Shown: positions 34,300 to 43,021, counted from the first letter of the stretch. The stretch: 64,000 nt of DNA from Collinsella tanakaei (GCF_021531055.1 NZ_JADYTL010000009.1:51611-115610); one strand, 5' to 3'. Made by a program: numbers and translations. Notes: generated from the letters alone by a model not told the origin.

Positions 34300-35271
34300 C
34301 TATTTGATGACCTGGTTGGCCGCGCGCTCGGAGAAGACCGCAACCATGATGACGAACACGATACCGAGGATCAGCTGCTGGATCTCGGTCGTGAAGCCGA
34401 GCATGACCAGGCCGCGCTGCAACACGAGGTAGGACAGCACGCCGGTAATCACGCTGGAGAAGCGGGAGCGGGCGCCGCCGTTGATGGGCATGCCGCCGAG
34501 AACCAGGGCGATGAGGATCTGGGTCTCGAGCATGTTACCGGCCTGCGAGGTGACCGAGCCGATGCGGATCGCGTTGATGAGCGCCGCGAAACCGGTGATG
34601 GCACCGGCGACCACGTAGATGATGATCTTCGTGCGCTGGACGTTGATGCCGGCGAAGCGGGCGCCGCTCTCGGAGGCGCCGATGGCCTTGAGGTTGGAAC
34701 CCAAGGCGGTGAAGTGCAGCACCAGGTAGGCGACGACGAGCACCGCGACGACGATGCCGATCAGCAGCGGCGTGTTGGTGGCGAGCGCCGTCAGGTAGGT
34801 GGCGGCGTAGACCGGGCTCGCGGTGGTGATGTAGGCGATGACGCCGCGGAGCAGGAACATCATGCACATCGTGACCACGAACGACTGGACCTGGCCCTTG
34901 ACGTGGAACAGGGCGTTGATGAGGCCGATCAGCGCGCCGGTGGCCATGCCGCCCAAGATCGCGAGGATCGGGTTGTACTGCGACAGGAAGCAGACCACGG
35001 CGCAGGACAGGCCCATCATGGAACCCTGGGAGAAGTCCAGGCAGCCCATGGACATGATCATGTACACGCCGACGGTCGCGATCATGAGCGTGAAGCCACC
35101 GGAGATGATCAGGGTGATGTTGCGCGGCGTGACCAGCGCACCACCCGTCAGGATGGCGAAGATCGCCACGATCGCCACGAAGCTGATGATGGGCAAGAAG
35201 CTCTTGATCTGATGCCAGTCGAATTTCTTCTCCTGGGTCTCGGCCGCAGCCTTCGTATTAGTAGAAGCCAT
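34300..35271 (-). CDS. Sugar ABC transporter permease of the first importer (downstream permease)
   Basis: A 323-residue BPD_transp_2 membrane subunit, with hydrophobic helices from about residue 25 and the motif MIMSMGCLDFSQGSMMGLS, where GCLDFSQG replaces the usual GxDLSVG. It lies 13 bp after the ATPase gene. With the permease on the far side of the ATPase it forms a heterodimeric channel. Gene order (binding protein, permease, ATPase, permease, araA, kinase) points to L-arabinose or arabinoside uptake. Confidence 0.9.
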   Translation of the reverse strand: MASTNTKAAAETQEKKFDWHQIKSFLPIISFVAIVAIFAILTGGALVTPRNITLIISGGFTLMIATVGVYMIMSMGCLDFSQGSMMGLSCAVVCFLSQYNPILAILGGMATGALIGLINALFHVKGQVQSFVVTMCMMFLLRGVIAYITTASPVYAATYLTALATNTPLLIGIVVAVLVVAYLVLHFTALGSNLKAIGASESGARFAGINVQRTKIIIYVVAGAITGFAALINAIRIGSVTSQAGNMLETQILIALVLGGMPINGGARSRFSSVITGVLSYLVLQRGLVMLGFTTEIQQLILGIVFVIMVAVFSERAANQVIK

Positions 35272-35284
35272 CTGTTTCGCCTCC

Positions 35285-36787
35285 TTAAATCATCTTCGCG
35301 ATGATGTCTTGCTCGGTAAGGTCGGGGCTGCGGAACAGCTGCCCGTTGATCTTGCCGTCCTTCATGACCAGAATGCGGTCGCACATACCGATGAGCTCCA
35401 TGATCTCCTCGGAGATGATCAGGATCGCCTTACCCTGGTTGCGCATCTCCTCGAGCAGCGCGTAGATGTCGGCCTTGACGCCGATGTCGATGCCGCGCGT
35501 CGGGGAGTCGAGCAGCAGGATGTCGGACTGCTTGCCCAGCCAGCGGGCAAGGACGACCTTCTGCTTGTTGCCGCCGGACAGGGCGGACACGTACTGGTCG
35601 ACACCGACCATCTTGGTCGACATGATGTCGGCGTACTTCTGGGCGAAGGCCTTGAGATCCTTCTGCTTGAGGATGAGGCCCATGTCACGCATCGAGGGCA
35701 GCGTGATGTTGTCCTGGATGGTGTCGTTGATCAGCAGGCTCTCGTTATCGCGGTCCTTGGAGGCGTAGGCGATGGAGTGGTCGATGGCGGAGTTGATGTC
35801 GTTGATCGGCGTGCCGTCGCCCAGCTGCACGATGCCCTCGCGGTCGTAGGAGGCGCCGAACATGGCCTTGCCCACCTCGTGCATGCCGCACTCGGACAGG
35901 CCGCCGATGCCCAAGATCTCGCCTTTGTGCAACTCGAGCGACACGTTGTCGAGCGACCCGGGAACGCTCACGTTCTGCATCATGATCGCGATCTCGCCCT
36001 GTGGCTCGAGCGTGTAGTCGGGGTAGTCGGTACGATAGTAGTGATCGTCCATCTCGCGGCCGACCATGAGGGTCTTGAGCTTGTCCTCGTCGACGTCCTT
36101 GGCGTTGATGGTGGTGATGTAGTCACCGTCGCGCAGGATGGAGATGCGGTCGGACATGCGCAGGACCTCGGCCATGTCGTGGCTGATGAAGATCACGCAG
36201 TGGCCCTTGGCGCGCACGTCGAGCATGACCTCGAACAGCTTCTCGCGGCCGTCCTGGGACAGGGCCGTGGTGGTCTCGTCGACGACGAGGATCTTGGGAT
36301 CGAACCACGTGGACTTCAAGATCTCGATGATCTTGCGCTCCTCGAAGTTGTAGTTCTCGATGGGCGCGGTGGCGCGGATCTTGGACAGGCCGAAGCCGTC
36401 AAGCAACTCCTGGGCCTTCTTGTTCATGGCGGCGGTGTTCTTGATGCCGTACTTCATGAAGCGGTCCTCGTCACCCAGGAAGAGGTTCTCGGCGACCGTG
36501 AGGCCGTTCAGGGTGCCCAGCTCCTGGACGATGACGGCCACGCCGTGGTGGTTGCCGTCGACCTGGTTTTTGGGAGCGATCTGCTCGCCGTCCAGGGTGA
36601 ACGTGCCACTGCCGATGGGCAGGATGCCCGTGAGCATGTTGGTGAACGTGGACTTGCCGGAGCCGTTCTCGCCGATCAAGGCGTGGATCTCGCCGGCGTT
36701 GAAGTCGAGGGACACCTCTTTGACGGCGTGCGTGGGGCCGAACTTCTTATCGATCTTCTCAGCGTGAAGCAACAGCTTATCTGACAT
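35285..36787 (-). CDS. Sugar ABC transporter ATP-binding protein of the first importer (tandem ABC)
   Basis: About 500 residues. Start 36787 is the MSDKLLLHAEKIDKKFG start after GGAGGGATA; the upstream open frame is antisense to a permease. The N-terminal ABC domain has Walker A GENGSGKST and Walker B ILVVDETTTALS, where ET replaces EP. The C-terminal domain has LSGGNKQK and ILLLDSPTRGID. DS in place of DE means the C-terminal Walker B lacks the catalytic Glu. It lies between the two permease genes and energises the first sugar importer. Confidence 0.92.
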   Translation of the reverse strand: MSDKLLLHAEKIDKKFGPTHAVKEVSLDFNAGEIHALIGENGSGKSTFTNMLTGILPIGSGTFTLDGEQIAPKNQVDGNHHGVAVIVQELGTLNGLTVAENLFLGDEDRFMKYGIKNTAAMNKKAQELLDGFGLSKIRATAPIENYNFEERKIIEILKSTWFDPKILVVDETTTALSQDGREKLFEVMLDVRAKGHCVIFISHDMAEVLRMSDRISILRDGDYITTINAKDVDEDKLKTLMVGREMDDHYYRTDYPDYTLEPQGEIAIMMQNVSVPGSLDNVSLELHKGEILGIGGLSECGMHEVGKAMFGASYDREGIVQLGDGTPINDINSAIDHSIAYASKDRDNESLLINDTIQDNITLPSMRDMGLILKQKDLKAFAQKYADIMSTKMVGVDQYVSALSGGNKQKVVLARWLGKQSDILLLDSPTRGIDIGVKADIYALLEEMRNQGKAILIISEEIMELIGMCDRILVMKDGKINGQLFRSPDLTEQDIIAKMI

Positions 36788-36801
36788 GGTGTATCCCTCC
36801 T

Positions 36802-37749
36802 TTACTTGACGACAGCGCCCTTGACGCGCTTGACGGTCAGGGTCACGACGATCAGCAGCGTAGCGCCGGTGACGACGTTGTTGATGGTAGTGGGCATGCC
36901 GAGGGCCACGAAGCCGGCGAACATCATGGAGATGATCAGCTCGCCGATCACGATGGCGACGACCGGGTGGCCGTACTTCTTGAAGGCCAGGCCGAAGAAC
37001 GCGCCCATGAGCGGCGTGAAGTTCAGCGACTGGGAGAGCATGCCGGTCATCGGGGTCTGGGCGGTGCCGTAGCCGATGTACAGGACGGCCATGATGCCGA
37101 CGAAGCCGGCGCACAGGATGAACGCGATGAACTTGTACTTGTCGACGTTCACACCCATGTTCTTGGCGGTAAGCTCGTTGGTGCCGATGGCGTTGATGTA
37201 GGTGCCGACCTTGGTGTACTTGAGGATGAACCCACACAGGAAGAACGCGATGAGCGCGAGGATCACGTTATACGGGTAGGAGCCGAACATGTTGTACTGG
37301 GCGTCCAGACGGGTACCGGCCCAGTTGGACGCGAACACGCTGAAGCTCTCGTAGATCAGCGACAGGCCGACGGTGACGATCAGCGACGGGATGCGCAGGA
37401 CCGTGTAGGCCAGGCCGTTGAAGAAGCCGAGCATGATACCGCACACGATCGGGGCCACGACGAGGCCCACGACGCCGAACATCTGGCTGAAGCCGATCGA
37501 CAGCAGGCACGACAGCACGAGCACCGAGCCGATCGAGAAGTCCCACAGGCCCTGGGTGACGATGAAGTACATGCCGCAGCCGCCGACCGCGTAGATCAGC
37601 GCGCTCTGCAGGTAGGTCATGATCTGCGCGGGGGAACCGAACGTCTCGGGGCGCAGCACCTTGAAGATGGCCCAGCAGATGAGCGTCAGCACGACGAGGA
37701 AGCCCACGCCGAACCACTGGCTCTGCTGGAGTTTCTTGATTGCGTCCAT
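36802..37749 (-). CDS. Sugar ABC transporter permease of the first importer (upstream permease)
   Basis: A 315-residue BPD_transp_2 membrane subunit. Start 37749 gives MDAIKKLQQSQWFGVGFLVV after GGAGAGGTGG; an in-frame upstream extension overlaps the hairpin and has no such site. Motifs include GGCGMYFIVTQGLWDFSIGSVLV and AIGTNELTAKNMGVNVDKYK. It partners the permease at 34300-35271. The ATPase starts 14 bp after it. The gap to the binding-protein gene carries a hairpin. Confidence 0.9.
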   Translation of the reverse strand: MDAIKKLQQSQWFGVGFLVVLTLICWAIFKVLRPETFGSPAQIMTYLQSALIYAVGGCGMYFIVTQGLWDFSIGSVLVLSCLLSIGFSQMFGVVGLVVAPIVCGIMLGFFNGLAYTVLRIPSLIVTVGLSLIYESFSVFASNWAGTRLDAQYNMFGSYPYNVILALIAFFLCGFILKYTKVGTYINAIGTNELTAKNMGVNVDKYKFIAFILCAGFVGIMAVLYIGYGTAQTPMTGMLSQSLNFTPLMGAFFGLAFKKYGHPVVAIVIGELIISMMFAGFVALGMPTTINNVVTGATLLIVVTLTVKRVKGAVVK

Positions 37750-37787
37750 CCACCTCTCCTTCCAATGGTGATGGATACCGATGGGAA

Positions 37788-37821
37788 CGGGGGCAAGCCC
37801 CGGCAAGGGTACTTGCCCCCG
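37788..37821 (-). promoter_or_regulatory. Hairpin between binding-protein and permease genes
   Basis: CGGGGGCAAG (37788-37797) pairs with CTTGCCCCCG (37812-37821). It follows the binding-protein stop and precedes the first permease, analogous to the hairpin at 29369. Likely sets high binding-protein to permease ratio. Confidence 0.55.
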
Positions 37822-37845
37822 TCTCCAGGATGGCTAAACGAGGAT

Positions 37846-39066
37846 TTACGCGTGACGCTCCATAACGTCCTCGATGGACAGGGAGGTCGCGGCCTCATTG
37901 AGCTCGTCGTAGCTCAGCTCGGCCAGAGCGGCGATCTCGTCGTCGTTGTACGGGTCGTCGTCGACGAAGTACTTCTCGTAGTTCTCGTACTCCTCGACGG
38001 AGGACACGAACACGTACGGGAACTGGATGTCCTTGCCGAACTCGCCCTGGACGGGGACGTAGCCCTCCTTGCCGCGGACGGCGTTGTAGACGAGCAGCAG
38101 CGCGTACAGCGGGTCGCAGAAGTGACCGCCGGACTCGCAGTACATACCACCGGTCTCGAGCTGCTCCTTGAGGTCCTCGAGGAAGTCGGTGGAGGCGACG
38201 CGGATGGTGCCGGTGAGGCCCATGTTGGCGAGCTGGCCGATGGAGCCGACCAGCGGGTCGCCGCCGCCGCCGGCGACGATCAGGGCGTCCATGTCGGGGT
38301 TGTTGTTCACGAACTGCTGCGTGACCTTGGCGCCCTCGGAGGAGGAGGTGTTGGCGTAGACCGGCTCGGTCATGGTCACCGGGTCGTCAGCGTGCTCCTT
38401 GTTCCACTTCTCGACACCGTTCTGGTAGCCGATCCAGCGCTGCTGGAACGTGGCGTCGCCGACCGTCCAACCCTCGAGGCAGATGTTGCGGGCGCCCTTC
38501 TGGATGCCCTCGTAGGCGTCGGGGTTGTCCATGGTGAGCAGCTCGATGAGCTTCTCGCCGTTGCCGACCTCGTCCTCGTGGACGGCGCCGACGTAGTACT
38601 GGGAGTTCTGAGCGGTGGCGTAGACCTCGGGGCTGTTCTCCTCGCTGATGATGCGGTAGAACTGGGCCAGGTAGACCTGGTTCTGATCGCAGGTGGAGAT
38701 AGCGGCCTGCATCTCGGAGTCGGCGGAGTTGCAGACGACGATACCCTGGCAGCCAGCGGCGCACAGGGTCTCGATGGAAGCGGTGACCTGCTCGGAGACG
38801 TGGCCCTGGTCGACGTAGGACAGCTCGATGCCCAGGATGCCGGCGGCCTTGTCCAGGATGTTCTTGGACAGGGAGCCGAGCGCGTCGGTGGAGCTCCAGA
38901 TGGAGACGCCGATCTTGATGGTCTCGCCCGAACCACCGCCGTTGCCGCCAGCGGAGCCGGAACCGCTCTCGCCGCCGCTGCAGCCGGCAAGCGCACCGGC
39001 CGTCAGGCCGAGACCGGCCGTGGCAGCGCTGAGCTTGACGAAGTTGCGCCTCGAAACCTCTTTCAT
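37846..39066 (-). CDS. Sugar ABC transporter substrate-binding lipoprotein of the first importer (Tat-exported)
   Basis: A 406-residue PBP type I protein. MKEVSRRNFVKLS is a twin-arginine motif, followed by a hydrophobic stretch, LAGC lipobox (Cys29) and a Gly/Ser linker. The fold starts at IKIGVSIWSSTDALGSLSKN. It is longer than the usual 330 residues, like multiple-sugar- or oligosaccharide-binding members. First gene of an importer-araA-kinase operon, divergent from a LacI regulator. Probably binds arabinose or a short arabinoside. Confidence 0.9.
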   Translation of the reverse strand: MKEVSRRNFVKLSAATAGLGLTAGALAGCSGGESGSGSAGGNGGGSGETIKIGVSIWSSTDALGSLSKNILDKAAGILGIELSYVDQGHVSEQVTASIETLCAAGCQGIVVCNSADSEMQAAISTCDQNQVYLAQFYRIISEENSPEVYATAQNSQYYVGAVHEDEVGNGEKLIELLTMDNPDAYEGIQKGARNICLEGWTVGDATFQQRWIGYQNGVEKWNKEHADDPVTMTEPVYANTSSSEGAKVTQQFVNNNPDMDALIVAGGGGDPLVGSIGQLANMGLTGTIRVASTDFLEDLKEQLETGGMYCESGGHFCDPLYALLLVYNAVRGKEGYVPVQGEFGKDIQFPYVFVSSVEEYENYEKYFVDDDPYNDDEIAALAELSYDELNEAATSLSIEDVMERHA

Positions 39067-39509
39067 GGAATACCCCTTCCATTCCTCCCGGAACGCTCTC
39101 CCGCATCCCGGAACTTTGCAGGCCGACTGGCCCGTGTGCCTTGCGAGCGCCGAAGCGCCCTCGATAACACGTTTGGCGTCCGTTTGGGCTGTGTGCTAAA
39201 CACTAACTAAACGCTTCGCCAAACATCGACAAAACATTTATATGCCGACGCCACGCAATTGTGCATGCGCAACCTGCGAACGGTAATAAAACGTTGGTGA
39301 GCGGTAAGGGATATTCCTAGCACGGCAGTGGCATTTACCTTGCCATATCTTGACGCCTTTGAGCAAGCACTTTGTTTCAATGAACGCTTCAAGCGTTTCG
39401 CATCTGTTCACCTACCGTTCACGGGATGTTTTGCCGCTCACAACTTCTTTTAAGGAAAACAGGAGTACGGTGTCTTTGTTTAGCAAATGTTTAGTTACGG
39501 GAGGACACC
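39067..39509. promoter_or_regulatory. Divergent arabinose control region with LacI-type operator candidates
   Basis: AT-rich, gene-free 443 bp between the arabinose importer operon and the LacI gene. A dyad AACGCTTCAAGCGTT is at 39383-39397. Two related sites in opposite orientation are near the two genes: TAACTAAACGCTTCGCC from 39204 (plus) and TAACTAAACATTTGCTAAAC at 39497-39478 (minus). Both fit TAACTAAAC, then an AAAC half. The second overlaps the LacI leader, consistent with autoregulation. Promoters were not placed. Confidence 0.6.
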
Positions 39510-40526
39510 ATGCCTACCGGAAAAGTCAGCGTCCGCGAGATCAGCCGCCTAACGGGTTACTCCCCCGCCACGGTCTCCAACGCACTCAACAACAAGCGCG
39601 GCGTGAGCGACGAGACCGCCGTGCACATCCGCCGCGTCGCCGCCGACCTCGGCTACCGCCGCAGCGGCAAGCTCCGCCAAGTCCAGTTCGTCATGGGCCG
39701 CAACTCCGGCCGCATGCTCGACGAGGGCTCGTTCCGCCTCGCCGTGGTCAACGGCATCGAGGAGGAGGCACGCGTCCGCGGCCTCACCGTGTCCTACACG
39801 ACCGTCGAGCTCTCCGACAGCGAGACCCGCGAGCGCGAGCTCGGCGCCATCATGTCCGATCCCACCGCCGGCATCATCCTGCTCGGCACCGAGATGACGC
39901 AGCGCGACTACGACCTGTTCGCCAACGCCCCGGTGCCGCTCGTGCTCGTCGACGGCCAGAGCGACAACCACTTCTTCGAATCCATCCTGTTCTCCAACGA
40001 GGGGTCAGCCTATCGCGCGGTGCGCTACCTCGTGCAAAAGGGCCATCGGCAGATCGGCTACCTCGCCGGCAGACTGCGCATCCGCAACTTCCCGCTGCGC
40101 GAACGCGGCTACGAGCGCGCGCTGGCCGAAGCCGGCACCACGCCGCAGGCCAAATTCCGCGTGTCGCTCGGCACCGACAAGATGGACAGCGCCTATCGCG
40201 ACATGCTCGCGTGGCTCAAGACCGATCCCGAGATTCCCACGGCGTTTTTCGCCGAGAACGACGCGCTGGCCGTCGGTGCCATGAAGGCGCTCACCGAGTG
40301 CGGCTACGACATCCCCGGCGACGTCTCGCTCGTCGGCTTCGACGACGTCGAGTTCGCCGGCATCGTGCACCCCGGGCTCACCACCGTGCACGTGCCCCGC
40401 ACCGATCTGGGCCGCATCGCCGTGCGCCGCCTCATCGAGCAGGTCGACCATCCCACCAAGTACACCTGCGTCACGCACATGAGCACCACCTTCGTCGAAC
40501 GCGACAGCGTCCGCGCCCTCATCTAG
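39510..40526 (+). CDS. LacI-family regulator of the arabinose island
   Basis: A 338-residue repressor. The N-terminal LacI HTH is VSVREISRLTGYSPATVSNALN, and hinge-helix residues follow. The PBP-like effector domain runs from about residue 60. LacI, not AraC or GntR, control of arabinose genes would be typical for this lineage. Strong start with GGGAGGACACC. Divergence from the importer operon and repeated motifs in the shared region support control of the arabinose genes, with arabinose or a derivative as inducer (inferred). Confidence 0.9.
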   Translation: MPTGKVSVREISRLTGYSPATVSNALNNKRGVSDETAVHIRRVAADLGYRRSGKLRQVQFVMGRNSGRMLDEGSFRLAVVNGIEEEARVRGLTVSYTTVELSDSETRERELGAIMSDPTAGIILLGTEMTQRDYDLFANAPVPLVLVDGQSDNHFFESILFSNEGSAYRAVRYLVQKGHRQIGYLAGRLRIRNFPLRERGYERALAEAGTTPQAKFRVSLGTDKMDSAYRDMLAWLKTDPEIPTAFFAENDALAVGAMKALTECGYDIPGDVSLVGFDDVEFAGIVHPGLTTVHVPRTDLGRIAVRRLIEQVDHPTKYTCVTHMSTTFVERDSVRALI

Positions 40527-40645
40527 TCCGGCTAGGACACGGCGGCGTAGCCGTTTCCGCCACAGCCCCGCATCATTCCCGTCGTCGGCGCGCATGCGAT
40601 GCGGCGCGGCCGATCGCGCCGTGCTTCATCCCTCGACCGGCAGAA

Positions 40646-40710
40646 TGTCCCAATTTTCTCCTGGCCCCTTTTGGGACATGGGACGGTTTCTCCCGGCCCC
40701 TTTTGGGACA
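40646..40710. repeat. Family III tandem palindromes, glmS 3-prime side
   Basis: Two adjacent units. The first runs TGTCCCAATTTTCTCCTGGC then CCCTTTTGGGACAT; the second is shorter and diverged (GGGACGGTTTCTCCCGG...). Ends TGTCCCAA/TTGGGACA are inverted. The same family lies on the other side of glmS in reverse orientation. Confidence 0.85.
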
Positions 40711-40729
40711 CACCCCGTACGCAAAGCGC

Positions 40730-40762
40730 GGGCGCGGGAGGGGTTGCAATCCTCCCGCGCCC
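40730..40762. terminator. Hairpin between LacI and glmS genes
   Basis: GGGCGCGGGAGG (40730-40741) pairs perfectly with CCTCCCGCGCCC (40751-40762). On the minus strand GCGCTTTGCG follows. Probably terminates glmS. Confidence 0.55.
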
Positions 40763-40839
40763 TTATGCACATGCCAGGAAGCTCCTGGTTAGCAACTATG
40801 TTACGGCGGCCCGAGCCACGTGGCCGCCGTGATCCGCGC

Positions 40840-42690
40840 CTACTCCACCGTCACGCTCTTGGCGAGGTTGCGTGGCTGGTCGACATCGCATCCGCGCATG
40901 ACGGCGACGTCGCGCGCGAGCAGCTGCAGCGGCACGCTCGCCGTGATCGCCGAGAACGCATCGCGCACCGGCGGGATGTAAATCACGTGGTCGGCGATCT
41001 GCTTGATATCCTCGTCGCCTTCCGTCGCCAGCGCGATGATCTTGGCACCGCGCGCCTCGCACTCCTTGAGGTTCGACACGACCTTGTCGTAGACCGGACT
41101 CTTAGTCGTCACGGCGATAACCGGGAAGCCCGGATCGATCAGCGCGATCGGCCCGTGCTTCATCTCACCTGCGGCATAGGCCTCGGCATGCAGGTAGCTG
41201 ACCTCCTTGAGCTTGAGCGCGCCCTCGTAGCTGATGGCCGCACCCATGCCGCGCCCCACGAACAGCGCCGACGGCGCGTCCTTGCAGGCGAGCGCCGCCT
41301 CGTGCACGGCCTCGCGCTGCGAATCCAAGATATATTGGATCTGCGCCGCCGTATCGCCCAGCTCGCGGAACAGCATGCGGACCTGCCCGGTGGTGAGCTT
41401 GCCCTTGACCTGACCGAGCAGCATCGCCAGCAGCGTCAGACTCACGATCTGGCCGATGAAGCTCTTCGTCGAGGCGACGGCGATCTCCTTGTTGGCCTTG
41501 GTGTAGATCACACCGTCGGACTCGCGCGCCACGGGGCTGCCCACCACGTTGGTGATGCCGAACACCTTGGCGCCCTTGATGCGCGCGTCGCGGATGGCGG
41601 CCAGCGTATCGGCCGTCTCGCCCGACTGCGACACCGCCACCACGAGCGTGGACGGGGTGATGATGGGGTTGCGGTAGCGAAACTCGCTCGCCGCCTCCAC
41701 CTCGCACGGGATGCGGGCCCAGCCCTCGATCAGGTTCTTGGCGACCAGGCCGGCATGGTAGCTCGTGCCGCAGGCGATCACGTACACGCGGTCGATCAGG
41801 TCGAGCTCCTCGAACGTCAGACCCAGCTCGTCGATGTCGAGCTCGCCGCTGGGGGCGAGGCGTCCCACGAGCGTGTCGCGCACCACGCGCGGCTGCTCGC
41901 AGATCTCCTTGAGCATGAAGTCGGGATAACCGCCCTTCTCCGCCATATCGATATCCCAGTCGATATGCGTGACCTCGGGCTCGATCAGCTCGCCCTGCGC
42001 ATCGGTGTAGGTGATGCCCTCCGGTGCCAGGCGCGCGAACTGCCCATCCTCGAGCACCACGACGTCGCGCGTCGCATCGATGAGCGCGATGATGTCGGAA
42101 GCGACGTAGCTGCCGTGCTCGCCTCGCCCGATGACGATCGGGCTGTCCTTACGCGCGACCGCGATGACGCCGGGTTCGTCGGCGCACACCGCCGCGAGCC
42201 CGTACGCGCCGACGACGCACTCGCAGGCCTTGCGGACCGCGGCCACGAGCTCATGGGTCTGCGCGTAGGCTTCCTCGACCAGGTGCGCGAGGACCTCGGT
42301 GTCGGTCTCGCTACCGAACACATGACCGCGCGCGGTCAGCTCGTCGCGCAGCTCCGCGAAATTCTCGATGATGCCGTTATGCACGACGGCGATGTTGCCG
42401 CCGCAGCACGCATGGGGATGCGCATTGGCGACCGACGGCCTGCCGTGCGTCGCCCACCGCGTGTGTCCGATGCCGCACGTGCTCTCGTCGTCCACGTGCT
42501 CGAGCTCGGACTCAAGCCCGGCGACCTTACCCACGCGACGGATCACGTCGAGGTGGGTTTCGCCTGCGGGGTCCGTGCGCTCGAGGGCGACACCCGCGGA
42601 GTCGTACCCACGGTATTCCAGTCGTTTTAGCCCTGCTAGCAGGATGTCCTTCGCTGTATCCGTTCCGGTATATCCAACAATACCGCACAT
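40840..42690 (-). CDS. glmS: Glutamine-fructose-6-phosphate aminotransferase (isomerising)
   Basis: 616 residues making glucosamine 6-phosphate from fructose 6-phosphate and Gln, first step to UDP-GlcNAc. Cys2 after the initiator Met is the glutaminase nucleophile (MCGIVGYTGT). The N-terminal amidotransferase domain covers about 1-230. Two SIS domains follow (ACGTSYHAGLV and FVGRGMGAAISYEGALKLKE). The C-terminus is PRNLAKSVTVE. glmU lies 20 kb away. Repeats of one family flank this gene on both sides. No glmS ribozyme-type leader is evident. Confidence 0.97.
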   Translation of the reverse strand: MCGIVGYTGTDTAKDILLAGLKRLEYRGYDSAGVALERTDPAGETHLDVIRRVGKVAGLESELEHVDDESTCGIGHTRWATHGRPSVANAHPHACCGGNIAVVHNGIIENFAELRDELTARGHVFGSETDTEVLAHLVEEAYAQTHELVAAVRKACECVVGAYGLAAVCADEPGVIAVARKDSPIVIGRGEHGSYVASDIIALIDATRDVVVLEDGQFARLAPEGITYTDAQGELIEPEVTHIDWDIDMAEKGGYPDFMLKEICEQPRVVRDTLVGRLAPSGELDIDELGLTFEELDLIDRVYVIACGTSYHAGLVAKNLIEGWARIPCEVEAASEFRYRNPIITPSTLVVAVSQSGETADTLAAIRDARIKGAKVFGITNVVGSPVARESDGVIYTKANKEIAVASTKSFIGQIVSLTLLAMLLGQVKGKLTTGQVRMLFRELGDTAAQIQYILDSQREAVHEAALACKDAPSALFVGRGMGAAISYEGALKLKEVSYLHAEAYAAGEMKHGPIALIDPGFPVIAVTTKSPVYDKVVSNLKECEARGAKIIALATEGDEDIKQIADHVIYIPPVRDAFSAITASVPLQLLARDVAVMRGCDVDQPRNLAKSVTVE

Positions 42691-43021
42691 ATGGGTTTAT
42701 CCTCTCGAACGCCGACCTCAGGCGAAACTCACGTGTTGAATGCTCATTGTACTTGAGACGACCCCCTTTCACGACCTCACTGGTATTTGAATTGAGATAC
42801 CACATGATGCCCACAGCGACGCAACACGACCGAAACAGGATGTCCCAAAAAGGGCCAGGAGGAAAATGGGACATCGCGGGCTCCTCGCGCGCGTTGATGT
42901 CCCAAAAAGGGCCAGGAGAAAATTGGGACATGTCGTCCGCCCCATGCGCATTGAAGCGCTCTAATCGGGCGGTGCGCGATGGTACAATCTGTCGCAAAAC
43001 ACACGACGACAGGAGCTCCGT
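42691..43021. promoter_or_regulatory. Divergent glmS / LacI region with Family III repeats
   Basis: 331 bp without a gene. It holds two Family III units and an extended -10 TGGTACAAT at 42980-42988 pointing toward the LacI gene, about 35 bp before its start. The glmS promoter should be in the left part; I cannot place it. Confidence 0.55.
42841..42931. repeat. Family III repeats, glmS 5-prime side
   Basis: Units at 42841-42874 and 42898-42931 share TGTCCCAAAAAGGGCCAGGA, the second closely matching the reverse complement of the unit at 40646. The 23-bp spacer is GC-rich. Orientation is opposite to the pair beyond glmS. Confidence 0.88.

Larger units (their letters stand above)
40527..40839. 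other. Intergenic region with Family III repeats and a hairpin
   Basis: 313 bp between convergent LacI and glmS genes. It contains two Family III units (40646-40679 and 40680-40710) and a stem GGGCGCGGGAGG/CCTCCCGCGCCC (40730-40762). No gene is evident. Confidence 0.6.

Noticed and set aside
31120..35304. A plus-strand open frame of about 1394 codons
   Set aside because: It is antisense to the kinase, araA and a permease, has composition typical of the reverse strand of GC-rich genes (His, Asp, Val, Gly rich), and no domain or ribosome-binding site.
35285..37237. An extended 650-codon ATPase start at 37237
   Set aside because: The extra 150 codons are antisense-like or out-of-frame permease sequence; the true start with a ribosome-binding site is at 36787.
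42691..42840. glmS ribozyme or riboswitch in the glmS leader
   Set aside because: The leader is short and has no recognisable ribozyme core; such ribozymes are known mainly in Firmicutes.
40646..42931. CRISPR array around glmS
   Set aside because: There are only two units on each side with unequal spacing and palindromic structure; no spacers or cas genes.
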